Shown piece by piece: positions 1 to 13,800 of a DNA stretch of 64,000 nt (positions are counted from its first letter, which is position 1; every line of letters starts with the position of its first letter). The DNA lies in NCBI RefSeq assembly GCF_022458985.1, contig NC_061779.1, positions 12,941,001-13,005,000 on the forward strand, given 5' to 3'. The translations under genes and the position numbers were made by a program. Origin of the DNA: Mugil cephalus. Its lineage: Eukaryota > Chordata > Actinopteri > Mugiliformes > Mugilidae. Under the pieces are notes generated by a model. That model saw only the letters and a program-made list of their open reading frames with translations, was not told the DNA's origin and made no database searches.

Positions 1-3000
1 CCATGTGTGTAATAACCCGGCCATGACTACCGCCTTCTGTGTTAAAGCACATGGCTTCAGCTGACAAACTGAGCCTGGGCTGTCATCAGGCGTGCACACC
101 AACTGTCCTGTGAACTGTTTGTGTCTTCTTCTTTTAAAAAAAAAAAGTGGCAACAGGTCAGCTCATCTCGAAAACATACAACACTTCTTTTTCATGCTGG
201 TTCTCTGTCAAACTTTAACGAGAAGTTAAGCAAAACAGGGCAGAAGGCGACTGGAGCTGTTCGCTGGGTGGAGGCTGAATAGCAGCCTGGCAAACATAAG
301 GTACATAAGGTCGTAAGGTGAGGTGGTTTGACTCTGGGATGTGTTCTTGCGAAGAGAAAAGCGACAAAAGCAGGTGGCACGAATGAGCATGGCTAGGTGC
401 ACAGTTTTCTAGAGCGTCTGTGCGGGTGAGTTGGGAGGGGAAAGTTCTCGCACATGTGTTAGTCATTTGGAGGGGAGTTTGCGAAACCATTTACATCTGT
501 TTTCTGATCTTTGAACCCCCTCCTTCCCTCTTCTCTCTCTCTCTACTTGCTGTCTTATGCTTCCCGTAAGGGCTGACGCTGTCACTGTGTGTGTGCGCGC
601 ATCAGATTGTACGTACGCGTGTGGTGGGTGTTATAACGGAAATGCTGCGTGCTCCATTATTATTGCACTCGGAGGAATTTAAATATGTGAATGAAATGTC
701 TGAGTTTCCATTTTGCGATGCGAGTGTCCATTAGTGGTTCTGGTGAATTTCTCAGAGGTATCATTACAGGGTTCGGAGTTTGTGTCAAAGAGTCGAACTG
801 ACCTCAAAGAAAATCAAGGTATCTGGGTCAGGAATAGCTGCGTGTCCAGGAGGGGTAGAGCAGGCGGCTGCATGTGTGTTGACATTATTATCTCCCACAG
901 CCCGGCTCGTCTGTCTGTGGGCACAAAATCTTCATTACTCAGCAGAATGCACTGAACCTTAAGACCCGCACCGCGCCAGACGCACTGTTACTGTGTGTGT
1001 GTCTAAGCTCCTAGTTCTTAACTGACATTTTGTACACTGGTAGCGAAAGGCCACCTTGAAGCGAATGTTTTTAGGCCTTTTCCCTGCTAATCAGCCTTAA
1101 ACAAAGGCGTCCTTTCACCTTTACCAAACACATCCCCACTCTGTCCAGGTTTTAAGTGGCGTTTCTTTTTCTCTATTTTCTTATTATAAGGAATTAGGAT
1201 CCTACTGATTATTGTCTTAAGCTCAGGGGCACACTACTCAACTCTCACAGATTTTGGAAAGAGTGCACACTAACAGACTGGCTTCAGCAGATTTTTGTAT
1301 TCCGACTTAAAGACTTGAGGTCACACACTCAACAACCGCCCCTGATGAGGGATCACGGACTACATGGTTTGTCAGACCAACTAAAGCCAACTGAACGCAT
1401 CAAACCCTGCACGGTATGCTCTGCAACCAACCCTATAATAGGCTCTTGTGCCACCACTCCATCAATCTCTCCTCCATTTCAGTGGCCCAGATTCACTTTG
1501 TCGTCACTCTTGCAGTTCGCCATTGTTGTTTTGATATTCCCGCTACTTCCCGTCATCTTCTGATGCTATTTCCTGCTTTCCACCTCTCTATTTGTCCGTT
1601 GGCTGTTGGCAACACGTGTTTGCAGTCTGGTTGGTAATCAGCTCACACTACCCGATGGGTCCAAATTTGGCAACCGAGGTCGGGTCTGGTCCCCATCAGC
1701 TACCCATGCTAGTGCAGACTGTGACTACAAACTAAATTGAGGCCCAACAAGGTGTTGTAACAATATTGTTTCAATCACTCCCTGAATCGAAATATAGGCG
1801 TGAAAGAGTCCTTAAATTTTCACAAATACAATACTTTTAAGTGCAGTTGCCCATAAGTATTGTTTCAGCAAGGAACACGATTTCACGTTTTTTTCTGAAA
1901 ATTAATGATTTAAATCAGTCATTTTGATTGGGTAGTTAGAAACTTCATCTGTAACTAAACCGAGTCAGGAGACTTTATGATATATATATATATAGATATA
2001 TGTTTAATATATTTAGTACTTAAACACCTGATATCAAGCTGCTACTGGAGGTGGCTTCCAAACAAAATTTTGTGGTAACGTGTGTGCAGTGACATTAAAG
2101 TTCTCGAATTTAAACTAAGTTCAACTCAATATTCATGTGGTATCATATTAATGTGAAAAAAAAACTGGCAAAGCGAAACCGATCGACTCCTTCTAACCAC
2201 ATTTTCTCAGATTTAATAAGTAGTTTGGTTTACTTGAAAATGAACGTCATTCCTTACTCTCATTATGTAGAAACCAGTTCTGTAGAAATAAAATCAAGAC
2301 GTGTGTCATTTAATTCCCCAGGCTAGCAGCTGAGCGACAAGAACTACACAACCCCAATAGTTTACAACAGAAAAGCCGCGTCCCGCTAAACAGGCGTGAC
2401 GCTCAAGCGAAACTGTGGATTAAACACCAAACTACTGATTACGGTGATTTATAACAGTTCAGTACAACATGACTTTTTCTGCTAACCACATCTTACTGAA
2501 AAAGCAGACATGCATGACATTTGTTTTCTGTTCTTGTTTTCTTTGTTTGTAGACAGCTGTTGTGCATCTTGATCTGCTTTACCAATGCTGGAGAGATTGG
2601 GTGAATTGCTGCCCCCTCCATACGGGGTGAATGACATATTATGATGCAATTCAAATACCAGTGATGAAATCACTGCATCCTGCGACAGGACAAAGTATGT
2701 GTTTACATTGCACTGTGGTTTTGTTGCCATGGTTTAAGGACTGTGCCACTATTCACGTAGTCGATCAGGTGCCCTGATAGAGAGTTGATGCTGGAGGGGG
2801 GAGCTTGATAATTAAACAATTTATACGAAAGTCAGACATGCAGAGGCTTGTTCGGGAAAAAAACAAAAACAGGACTTGCTATCGTTATACTTATGAAAGA
2901 AAGGTAAGGTGCCTTGCAGAGACTAAAGTGTAGACGTGTGCACACACACGTGCGCAGAGACTCCCATTGATTTTCCTGCTGTTATCCTCAAGCTTCAATC

Positions 3001-5039
3001 ACAATAAAGCTCCATTACTGTGCTGACCACTTTGCATGGCCTCGGAGAATGGATGGCACACATGCACACACGCCGACTCTAAATGCTTTCCTCCTTGTGG
3101 CTTGTTAGACTGAAGTATAGAGAGATTGGGAGACTCGGCTGCAAGTATTGGATTAAGCCAGCATCAAGATATATGTCTCTGTCTTATTATGAGGACAAAC
3201 AGAAATATCCACTCACAAAAGGCTCTGCTTTCTTTTACAACCAGACCAACTGAGCTTTTGTGCTATATTGTCTTTGAAAAACTTTCATCAGACAATGACA
3301 TGACTTGATTGCCGTCTGTCCTAACTAAAAATAGGCATCACATATATATGATGCATTTTGTGTCTTGTCAAGTACAACGCGTAGAACCAGAGGGAACAAA
3401 GGCTCTTTATTTGACCTGTTTTTGGACACCTGCTCACCTCGCTATCTGCGCCTGTGTGTGCGTGCACGGTCAGCTAACACCCCTGTGTGTCTGTCTGGCT
3501 AACTGAGGCTTGTCTGGTTGCTCAAGGTAACAGTTGTTATTGGGGTTTTCTCTCCTGGCATGTAAACAAAGGAGAACCTCCCTAGTGCTCCCTGGTGTAC
3601 CCTGCAGCCAATGAGATTCGAGATCCCAGCTGGGCTCAGCCAGTCGACGGCGAGGAGGGGCGTGCCCATCCACCGTAAGGGGGAAAACGGCAGTAAGGCA
3701 CAAAGCTGCGAATCTGGAACAGACAGCAGAACCATAACAAAGACTCTTCCTTTATGACTAAATGCCACTTCACACTGCCCAAGCCAGATTAAATAGACTG
3801 TGCCTTTTTTTTATTATATGGCTTTACCACCATTAAAGGGACAGATATTGCATTTGAAGCGGTGATGTGTGTGTGAGGAATGTGGAGTAGGTGGCCACAT
3901 GTTTACATCTCAGTAAGGAGGAGTTGCATGCATATGTCCTGTGAATAATTTGTCCTCTCTGGGTGTGTCCGTGTAGCATAAATGTCTGGATCCTGTGCAT
4001 ATGTCGCCCTTCACTTCTGCCTCAGTCCACCTGTTCTCATCAGGTCTATACTTATACGTACAGACCATGTGTCGGGGTCAGCTGTGAAAGTGCATAGGCC
4101 AGCCTTTTGTATTTGACTGACAGGTGTGACCCCCCCCCCAAACTGTACCCCCCTCACCAATTATTCAGGCCATGTGTTCCGAATTCGTCAGCGTTTTAAC
4201 CTTTGAAAGAAAAGTGCCCATAGGGTACACCCAAATGTTTCTCACTCCGACGTGTCAGTGTTCGAAGTTAGGTCTCTGTGTGTCAGTACACGCTGTTGTG
4301 CGCCCGAAGCAATAATCACTGTGCAGTTTCATCACATTCCCACGGCGTGACTCAAAGTGGTGCCTTTGCCTTTTCAATCCATCCCATTCATTCTATAATC
4401 TGCCTCACCCCCGGCGCTCATTCAGAGCGGCAACAGGACTGTGCACGACCCGCCGCGCGAAACGACCTCAGCCAGTGCTTAGCACAAACTGTCAGACCAG
4501 GCGTGTTTCAGTTCAGGGGGAAAGATTCTCAGCTTCTCTGGTCATTTTAACGACGGCTGCTGTGGGAGGAGACAACAGCCGATGACTCTGAATGTTGCTG
4601 TCAGCTCTTAAAAGGTAGCAACAGAAGCAGTCGAGCTCTCGCTTCAATCAGAAGAGATCAAATGCAACTATTGTGGTTATCGAGGAGCTGAAAACAAGGG
4701 GGGATGGGTGCTTATGAATTAGACCATAAGATCACAAGAGATGGCCTTTACTAAATTAATGAGTGTGATGGTGATTTCAGTTTTTAAAAGGAACCACAAG
4801 AACTTGTATTGTGTATAGGATGGGTATGAGAAGTAAAGCCTCTTCTGTTTTTGCCTCTTATCTAAAACGATAACAAAAGACTTTGTGTTAAAGGGTAGTT
4901 TAAACTTCCATTTATCAGTTCGTCATCGGCTGTTAGCGTTTTATCTCTGATTCCTAAAGAGCTTAGTTCCCTGACCCCTGTACATCTATTAGTTAGGCAA
5001 GCTGACGGTGATGAAAAAATGTTGTCAACTTGATTTCTG

Positions 5040-5350
5040 AGAAAAGAAGAGGAAGAACTTCATTGTCATTGCACGCAAGTTACAAAACAAAACAAAAAAA
5101 ATGTTTGGCAACAATCTCCAGTGGCAGGTTGGTGTCAGCTGTCTAAGGTGATAGTGTATTAAATATAAATGTATGTAATATATAAAAAACAATGTCTGAA
5201 ACAATAGGAGTGGGTTAATGCTCCTTCAGCAGCCTTTTAACAGCCACGGGGAAAAAGCTGCGCTGAGTCTGTGCTGAGGGGAGGCTGCTGATCAGGGAGT
5301 GTCCTGGGTGAGGGGGGGTCCCTACGGATCTTTAGAGTGGAAGCTCCTGC
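5040..5350. repeat. Degenerate interspersed repeat (fish family, copy 1)
   Basis: The sequence starts with a 'cattgtcattgcac' type motif followed by 'aagttac' and an A-rich run. It then has a segment describing a 'cagcagccttttaacagcc...aaaaagctg' arrangement. A related arrangement occurs at 58,497-58,670 ('ttattgtcattttgacatg' followed by 'gaaaactgttcctcag'). Shared order of motifs between two unrelated intergenic positions supports an interspersed repeat. I cannot name the family without a repeat library. Confidence 0.55.
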
Positions 5351-5679
5351 TACATCTCTGAGGGAGGGAAATTGTTGCTAACATGACTTGTTCAGTGGGT
5401 AAACTGACAGCAGGCTAACCAGATGTTGTAATAATGGATTGTACACCGTGTAGTTGATGTTTCATTTAGTTTAGGTAGCAATACCACTAGCAGCCACTCG
5501 ACCACTTGATTGATCAATTCAGCGTATTTTTGTGTATGAGAAAAACATCCCTGCACACAGTTGGATAGTCCTACAACCAATCACAACCGTTTTGTTTAAA
5601 AAATTTAACTTGTCGTCGCTGTTACTCCTCTCTGCATCACTGTTTTCCACATAAAGCACACCCAAATGATTGGATTCGT

Positions 5680-5830
5680 GAACGGGTTGACTCTAAATTG
5701 ATCCTAGGTGAGTGTGTGCGTGAATGATTGTTTGTCAATGTGTTAGCCAGTATAGGCTCCAGCAACCCCCGCGACCCTAGTGAGGATAAACATTAGTAGG
5801 AGATGAGATGAGATGGATGGACGGATCTTT
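5680..5830 (+). repeat. 3' remnant of a fish SINE/LINE-type retroposon
   Basis: Contains the familiar fish retroposon segments 'ctaaattgatcctaggtgag', 'aggctccagcaaccc' with 'gcgaccctagtgaggataa', and ends in a (GATGG)n-like simple tail. The middle of the element appears deleted relative to full copies I know from other fish genomes. Family assignment is from memory and was not checked against a library. Confidence 0.6.
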
Positions 5831-7090
5831 GCCAGAGCATAATCGGTTGTGTCTGACTATGGGCCTTACATGCGATGTCGGTGTTCATTTGCATGCAGAG
5901 CGTGAAACTGTGGCATAACCCAGATCTGATATTAATGCCCAGTCTGAACGGGCCCTGTGAGAGCAATCTGGGCAAGTTGCAACCACACTGGAACATGGCC
6001 CCATCACCCAACGTAGAAACTGCCCAGGTTTAAGACACATTATTGTGAAGTCTCAATGAAATGCAATGCAAACACCTAATTTTAAAAAAAGTTAATCTAT
6101 TAACTGGATGATTATTCAGTCCAGGTTCAGGAGAAAAAGTAGTTGGATTGAAAGTGGGGGTGAGGACAAATTAAAAATATTTTTAGTGTAAGTGTTAGTT
6201 ATCCTGAGAGATGAAAGTCTCTCAAACCACCTCGATTGAACTCAAAACAGCGAGTGTAAGCGTCAGTACGACACTAATGTTGCTTCAGTGTTTAAAACGT
6301 CCACAGACACGTCCTGCGCGGCTTATGCCGCTGTCACATGATCCACATTATCCTTTCCTAGCGTGGGCGTTTCTGCTTGTTTGCGCATCTGCGCTTTATG
6401 AACCCTAAAACCCCGATTGTAAATTCCCATACCCCTGCATCTCCCCAGTGACATCATTGTATTGTGGGAGCAGGGCGAGTCATTTCGGGGGCCAGTACAT
6501 GATGAGGCTCACAGAATTCCCCAGTCTCTCTTCTCTTTTGCTCCAGACCCCCACTCCATGGCAGGAAACACAAAACAGATTTAACCCCCAAACTCCCGGG
6601 CATACTTTTGAGGAACAATTTTTTCTCTGTCTTTTCTTTAAGGCATCTCATATTTCGGTCCTGTATGAATGTTAGAGTGTTACCTGTACATTTGAGATCC
6701 TTAGTCTAAGCTAAAACTATATATTTGTAACAACAGCAAGAAGGGAACACATCACATTGCCAGAAGGTGAGTTGTTTTTAGGTAGATATGGTGACCCTTC
6801 CACTATATGATTTATATGTTATCCTGAGGCAGGCTTTTAAATGCGCATGTGTACACTTGTGTGCCTAAAATCTTATTGGCGCTACACTCAACGATTCTCC
6901 TTCACTTTTGCTGCCATTTTCTCACACCCACACTGCCGCTCTCCCTCCCCCATCGTCCCTCAACTGTCCGTTAAAAGCCCATCTATCTCTGTGTTTTAAT
7001 TAGGGCCTCCCCTGTTTATGGCTGAATGGCCGCTTCATTAACAGGAAGGCAAGGAGATGCCCGGATCTGCCAGGCTTGTAACACACAACC

Positions 7091-7101
7091 GGGGGGGGGG
7101 G

Positions 7102-7163
<62 letters not shown>
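7091..7163 (+). repeat. G-run plus (TG)n microsatellite
   Basis: Twelve G residues at 7,091-7,102 are followed by about 29 TG dinucleotides at 7,105-7,163. Open frames drawn through it are repeat artefacts. Confidence 0.97.
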
Positions 7164-7164
<1 letters not shown>

Positions 7165-7636
7165 AGGGAGAAAGAGCGAGACAGAAAGAGAGAAAGAATG
7201 GGGTGTGGGGTTTGCTTTAGGGGTATTGATGACGCAATTTCCCTTGAGGGGTGGACCTCCCATCTGTGAGTGGAATAGACAGGATCTGGCCAAAAAGAAA
7301 GAGAGACTCTATGTGGGACAAGGAAGAGGATATGAAATCACACATTTGTTCTGATCATTATCATGTGTTACTGATCTCCTTAACGCACGTCTGCATATGT
7401 ACCTCACCAGAAAATTGTGGAAGATAAAGGCGTCTTTTTGTTCCCAAAATGACAACTAATAACATTTAATCAACTCCATTCTTGAGAAAACACAGTTGAA
7501 ATCGTTGTTCATTTCTTCTGTTCCACTTTAAAAAATACATTTATATCAATGAGCAGTCTTTTGGCTCTGCTCTTTGTGGATGCCAAAATCACCCGATCAA
7601 TCCTTTTTTGTTTTTTTTTCTAATCCTGACCCCCAG

Positions 7637-7789
7637 TGTACCTTTGTGTTTGACACTGTGGAAAACAAATCCTGGCTCACGGATGATGGAGTGGGTGTGG
7701 TCAGCCATGTGTTCGCGGCCAATGACGGCTGGTTGAGTGCCCGGCCCCACCCTGTGCAGATCCGTGGACGGTTTGCGCCTGCATCCTAG
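7637..7789 (+). CDS. Possible terminal coding exon of an unidentified gene
   Basis: A pyrimidine-rich stretch ending in 'cccccag' at 7,636 is followed by 50 sense codons and a TAG stop at 7,787-7,789. The peptide begins CTFVFDTVENKSW and ends in PVQIRGRFAPAS. Codon use is GC-rich at third positions, unlike the surrounding AT-rich DNA, which looks like real coding sequence. I do not recognise the protein and find no companion exon upstream inside the window, so the rest of the gene would lie beyond position 1 or in exons I missed. No clear AATAAA was seen in the following 700 bases. Treat it as a candidate only. Confidence 0.35.
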   Translation, partial: CTFVFDTVENKSWLTDDGVGVVSHVFAANDGWLSARPHPVQIRGRFAPAS

Positions 7790-10650
7790 AGGAGCTCCGT
7801 GGGGTCAGATGGTGAAGCAGGCCACCAGCTGCTCTCACTGCCTTCGTTTTCTCAGAATTACTATCTGACTCATTACGGGCTAAACAGCCATGTCATTATA
7901 CACTGTTTGGTTCTCTTTGTCTCTCCATGTCGTTTATACTCAGTCTGTCAGTCTTGGATGTTAACATAAGTATATCCACCTATTATTCTTTCTTGTCCAT
8001 GTCAGTAACAATCCATCATTGATAGTTTGTCTTTCTTAGAGACGGTATTCTTTCTCTGGCCAATTTAGGTTATCTTTCTCCATCACTAATCAGTCGTCCA
8101 TCTGTGCTGTTCCCTTTTGGGTTAAATCAGAAACGTTTTTTTTTTTCCGTGCAAATGTTACAAAAAAAAAAGTATCAGCATACTTTTGTAGCACAAAGAT
8201 TTAAAGTGCTGGAAACTACGAGCAGAAAGAAGCTATAAAGTCGTGCAGCTTCAGAGTTGTGAGATGGTTTCCTGTGTCGACACTACACGTGACATCTCTC
8301 ACACTAAATATAGTCCTTGGATCTATTGTTGCTGATACTGACGTTCTTAGTCATGTTTTAAGTTCTTTATTTTTTTGAGGCCTTTATTTTAGTCGTTTAA
8401 AGTCCTGTCATCGCTAATTGCAATAATTTATGTCCTCTGCAAAGTGTTGCGTCACCGCACCAAGTGTGTGATGGCAGATCTCCATGGCGACACAGAGAAG
8501 ATTGACAAACAGTGCGTATAATGAATGCAATTCTGTGCGCAATGTGTTGGCCCATAGAGCAGAGCTGACCACGATGATGCAATCGCTTGGCACGGTGCAG
8601 CCCCTCAGTGCTCCCGGGATCAGTCATTCTATCAGCTCGAAAGCAACGTGCCAATGTGGGGTACGCCTTTACACTCAGGCACTAGCGCAAACATGTTGAT
8701 TGAATTACATCATTTTGTTATATACCAAAAAATGTATCTAACAGATGTAACCCTCTACGCTACTTTTGTGTCTCTTTTCTCCTCACGTAATCTGATGTTT
8801 CCTGTTGTCAGATGGTTTAAAAAATTCGGCATTTTGGCTTGTGCAAGATCACAGTCAAGCACAGGTCCTGAGGATGACGGAGAGATGTGAACGGAGAGCA
8901 GCAGCAGTCCTCGACTTATTCTCCTTTCCTTCTGACCCAGTTTTTCTCCCTTTGTTTCCACTCTTATTTTCCCCCAACTTTCTTCTCATTTCTTAGTCCC
9001 CGAGTCCTTGGACATTTTGAAACATCTTGAGAGAGTGGTCATTTGGCGGTTCATTATTTGTGGTTGTCCTCTCAGCAGTGGGGTTGTGTTTCCAAAACCA
9101 ATAAACAAACTCTTTTAATGAGATTCCTGGAACAGCAGTTAAGTGTTGGCCTAAAAAAAAAAAAAAAATGTACTGTTATCCAGATGCTGACTTGCTATAC
9201 ATATGTTCTAACATGTAAATGGATGTGCAGTGGTAGCAAGACACCTGCAGTAGACTTTTAGGAAATCTTTTATCTGTCCGAAACTGGAGTGTGTTAAATT
9301 GTTTATCTATATTACACTTGAGGTGTCGGCCCTCAGCTGATAGTTAAACACAGTATCTATGTAGCTCCCAAGTAAAACCAGACGGCACATCTAATAAAAC
9401 ACATAAAGCTACCAGTGATAAGGCTGGTCTTTAAGCAGTCTTCCAATTTGAGGTTGCAGGCCCCTTTTGAACTCCCTATGCTACTTCCCCTCTCCCCCTG
9501 GGCACAGGAAGTAGGAGCAGATGTGTTAAGCTAACGGACACTTTGACAACACTGCCAGTCTGTACGTTCCTCTACCCCTTTTACCCGGAAGTAACAGAAA
9601 CAACCTTTGATGTATGCAGCACATGTGGGCTCGCTGGCAGCTACTGGTTGCAACCGCAAGCTGCTCGCCACTCTCTGACATCTCACATTTAGAAAAACTA
9701 CAGACACGACCTGACTGTGTCACAAAATGTACAGTGACTACCAGGTCCCTTGCAACATCCTAGTCAGACACCAGTTCTTTGACCTTTAAAATGTTATATT
9801 TACCGAAATGATTTAGTTCATCCATTGTATACACAGATACTAAGATTTCTGAAGGCCTCCTCAGTTGGTAAACACATTTTATTTTAAAAGGTGAAAAGCC
9901 TGAGAGAACCCACAACCGCAAAGGCATCAGCATCGGGCTAGAGGAGAAAAGCATCAGTTCCATCTGTCAACATAGTCTGTTGTTTTCATTAAGTATATGT
10001 ATTAAGTGGCATTTCTTTCTCTTTGTTCTGCACCCTTTGTTGGCACACCGTGTTTATCTTCTTTGTTATGTAACTGACATGGTTTCCTTTCTGGGCTGCT
10101 AAATTGGCGACCTCTAGCGGTGAACACATGTCATTACACCGACCCTTTGAAGGAACACAATGTTTTGGAACTGAGGACACACTCCCTCCCCCTTCTTTGT
10201 TTCTAGCACGTGCAGTGCAACACATCTGTAGCTGGACTGATTGTGATTGGCTCGTTCCAGATCAAAAACATTTCTTTTTGTTTTCAGTCCTTATCGGTTT
10301 GCCCTTATCGGCCTCAGACAGAAGAGACCTGTAACCAAGCAACGCCTTGAAATCCCAGGCATGGGCAGCATCACTGTTGAGTCATTCCTCAGAGTGTGGG
10401 AACAGAATGGCGCATGATTTTCTCAGCTAATGTAAACAGCTTATTTAGCGGCGGACTATTCGACCACTTTACTGTGTTTTTTAAAACGTACTTTGTGTGT
10501 CACTTAAGTTTCCCTTTGTGTGTTGTCAATACTAAATTACAAATACAATGAGATTAACAAATTAACAAATATTTTGTTCTTGCTACAGGGGAAAATAGTT
10601 ATAAACAGCAGGAGATGTGCTTTGAGTGGGAGAGAGTAGGTGATGGAGGG
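7790..10650. other. Intergenic region upstream of fam107b
   Basis: No gene supported on either strand. It has A/T homopolymers (for example 8,161-8,171 and 9,153-9,168) and otherwise unique-looking sequence. Regulatory content for fam107b is possible but nothing specific stands out. Confidence 0.6.
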
Positions 10651-10731
10651 AGAACAGAGAGAGAGAGAGGGAGGGAGGGAGGAAGGGAGAGAGGGAGGGA
10701 GGGAGAGCTGTATGAGAGCGTAGCTATAAAA
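10651..10731 (+). promoter_or_regulatory. fam107b promoter: GA-rich tract and TATA box
   Basis: A polypurine (GA/GGGA) tract at 10,651-10,708 is followed by TATAAAA at 10,725-10,731. That predicts a start site near 10,755-10,760. The downstream leader runs to an ATG at 10,886 and a consensus donor (GTGAGT) at 10,929. The spacing from TATA to leader to ATG to donor fits a focused, probably tissue-restricted promoter. The promoter call is inference; the motifs are seen directly. Confidence 0.65.
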
Positions 10732-10885
10732 CAGATGACTCTGAACACCAACCAGCTCAGTCGCGGACAGCTGTGCGGGACAAAGTGTCTCTCCTACGCG
10801 AGGCTCTGCAGCTCACTGATAAACAGGACAGCGTGCTTTAATAGCTTCTCTTTTTGAAAATCTGTCGTGACTCAGAGTAGCAGCG

Positions 10886-13800
10886 ATGGCGACAATGTTC
10901 AGATACCCCGTCTTTCCTCATCTCAAGGGTGAGTTAATCCAAGTTGTGCGATCTTATACAAGTAGATGAAAGCCGAGTACTAAACCGTTGTATGGCTCAC
11001 AGCTTTTAGGAACTTGTTATGATGCATTTGGGGGTTTAATTTCGTGATTGATCATTTAATCACTCTTTGTTTGAAGTACACAATGTGAACCAACAATTCA
11101 GATCAAATTAGGAATACTGTACACAGCAGTAGTTGCCATATACAGTAATTAACTGTGGTGTTATATGTGCAAAAATGCAGTAAATCACAGCCATTTCTCA
11201 GTTTTTTTTTTGGGGGGGGGGTGTTCACATGTGTGTTATGTTCATGTAAATGGAAAGTGATGCAACATAGATATTTCTAGATCAAACTTGTGGAAACGTC
11301 TTAGATAACAGCAGATTGACGAATGAGGTTTTTTCGTGCCTTAGCAGTTTAGGGAGTATTTCACTAACTATCTGTAATCTGGCAAATATATTAAAGTGCG
11401 TCTCTGTGCTGTCCCGTTCTTTTTTATGATCTGACGTGAGGATGAGATGTTCCTCATCGCTCACTCTGGAACGATTATGTAATTCCGCTGCCGAGTCCCA
11501 TCATCACTATAGAGACCATTCAAAAACTCTGTGCTCATGCCAGAGGATCAGGCAGATGCTCATACCAGAGGTTTAATTTCAGAGAATAAAAAAAAATTAA
11601 TAAAACCTTTCCAACACACTGTCACCACAGGGACAAATACTTTGTGTTCTGACCTAGTTGTGGTTTTAGTTTTAATTCTCCCTTTCCCTCCTCCCCTGTT
11701 GATTCAGATCCGTGTGATCCCGGTCTATCGCTGTCACCAGGGAGGAGTGTCATGGCGGAACCGGACTATCTGGACGGAGACTGTGAGGAGCTCATCAAGC
11801 CCAAGAAGCTGATCAACCCGGTCAAGACCTCGCGTAACCATCAGGACTTGCACCGAGAGTTGCTCATGAACCAGAAGAGGTCAGGAGTGGCAGAAACACC
11901 TACACCTTCAGTCCCTCTCGATTACTCCTCTTTTATGATCTTCTTATCACGCAGTAGTTCCGGGGATACTCCTTAATTTACAGCCTGAAGTTTTTATTGC
12001 GGTCTGTGGCGCATGAATAAACCAGATCGACGCAAGGAAAGATCACAAACTTACAATTGGGTTGATAAGGAAGCCACAGACGAATTTATTTAAGTGCCGC
12101 ATACGAATGCAGTTTATTATTTTACGGTGGTTAATCTCCCTTGGTGTCCAACAACATCTTCGCCATGTTTATTTAAGCCAACAGCATCAGGTTTTTCCCC
12201 TACTCAGAACAAGTTAGACACAGGAAAAACTGCACAGACGCTGTCCAGACCCTGGCTAATTCAGTTTCATCTGTATTGATGAGTTAATCCGGGCAACACT
12301 GCTGCTTTCATCTAACTGGTCCTGTATTGGTACAGAATGTACTGATGCTTCTGCCGTGTGTCGGCGTGACTGACTCCTCTCGTCCATTTAACCTCCAGCA
12401 GCAGCAGCGGTATTATATAAAGCCCAGGATATGAAACATTCATAGGAGCTCTTATATAAAAACCTTGAGTGCATTAGCTTGTCAATAATGGGTTTATGTA
12501 AAGGTCATACGTACAGTATGCGCTGCACAGGGTGAGACTGGCCTGGGCACTGACACTGGATCATACATCAGAGGATTTAATGCAGCCCTAAGTGGGTGCG
12601 AGCATCCATGATTGTGTGTCCCTGTGAGGACTAAATGTTTGTATTTTCTCTCACCACACTGTGCCAGCAGCTTTGTGCCCCAACTATAAATAGACGAGTA
12701 AACACACATGCTGTTGACAGCTGTTACACCACAGCAGCGCTGCTCTGTGGTCAGTGAGTGATGCGCTTTTGTATTGATGAAGCCAGCAGTACTAAAGCCG
12801 GGAACAAATTGAAGGAAAAATATTAATAAATAATAGGATTTTCCAGTCTCATGTGCTGCAGAATATTGTTTCTGGTCGTCTAGACAAAGGTAGCGGGATT
12901 CGGAGGGGGATCAGCCTGTTTTGATTGGGCTTTTTAACGTGCGCGGACATACAGAAAGCTTGTCTGCGGTGGATTAGTCACAGTGATGATTGTGGGGAGG
13001 GGTTGGTGGGCGGTTGGGTGGATGGCTGTGTTGGTAGAAGGGGGGAAAAAAAATATGTGTTATGTAATCAAGATTACAAAACTAGCTGAGGGCCTTTCTC
13101 TGCCTCTGCTACCTCAGCAGCAGCGACCCTTCCTACACACATACAGTACGTGGGCGCACATGCAGAGGAATTCCAGAAATTCGGCCGCCAAGGCCACGAG
13201 GCATTCGATCAGACGGCGGTATGGATGTGTGGTGATTTTTAGAGCCCACATTCCTCCCCGTCTGCTGGATGGCATGCACTTACGCGCGTGTTTGGGGAGG
13301 GTCTGCGATCGTGTAAACATCGCCCACTCTGAGAGATGAGAGGAGTCAGCATCTTTATAGCCCGTCTTATTGCCATCAGCGACCTTGACCTTGTCCCGCC
13401 TTTGTGCCCCGAGGTGCTTAAAAACAGCCCGAGCCCATTCCCGCGTTTAACTCTTTGTCCGCTTCGGCTCGCTAAGTGCTTTCACAAGACCCTCGCTGAC
13501 ACGAAAGCGGGTCGTTTAACTGCCGCAGTGACTCCAGTTAACGTAATGCCTCGTTTAAATCAACTCCCACTGCATCTGGGAACATCGTGAGCTTGGTTAT
13601 GTAATCTCCGGGACTTAATAATGCATTCAATTAAGGCGTTGTTGTTGCCAAGTTCAAGTCAGGTAGGCTGTGTTTGCTTTGAGGAACCTGTGCACAGTGA
13701 GACTGTCACTGCAAAGACAAATCGGAGGGAAACTAATCTGGATCATAAAATGAATGAAGGGCGCGGAGACTGAGTTTTTGAGCGAGCTTCTATCCTTAAA

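Larger units (their letters stand above)
1..7636. other. Intergenic or intronic region with no supported gene
   Basis: I see no exon chain here on either strand; open frames are short and lack coding character or a coherent splice pattern. The stretch holds a short (TA)n run near 1,979-2,002, two interspersed repeat remnants (about 5,040-5,350 and 5,680-5,830) and a G-run/(TG)n microsatellite at 7,091-7,163, each listed separately. If the exon at 7,637 is real, part of this stretch is an intron of that gene. Confidence 0.6.

Noticed and set aside
7000-7354. Several overlapping open frames around 7.1 kb
   Set aside because: They are translations of the (TG)n repeat in every frame.
12983-13339. 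118-codon plus-strand open frame in fam107b intron 2
   Set aside because: No homology, no splice signals that fit fam107b, and composition changes along the frame.
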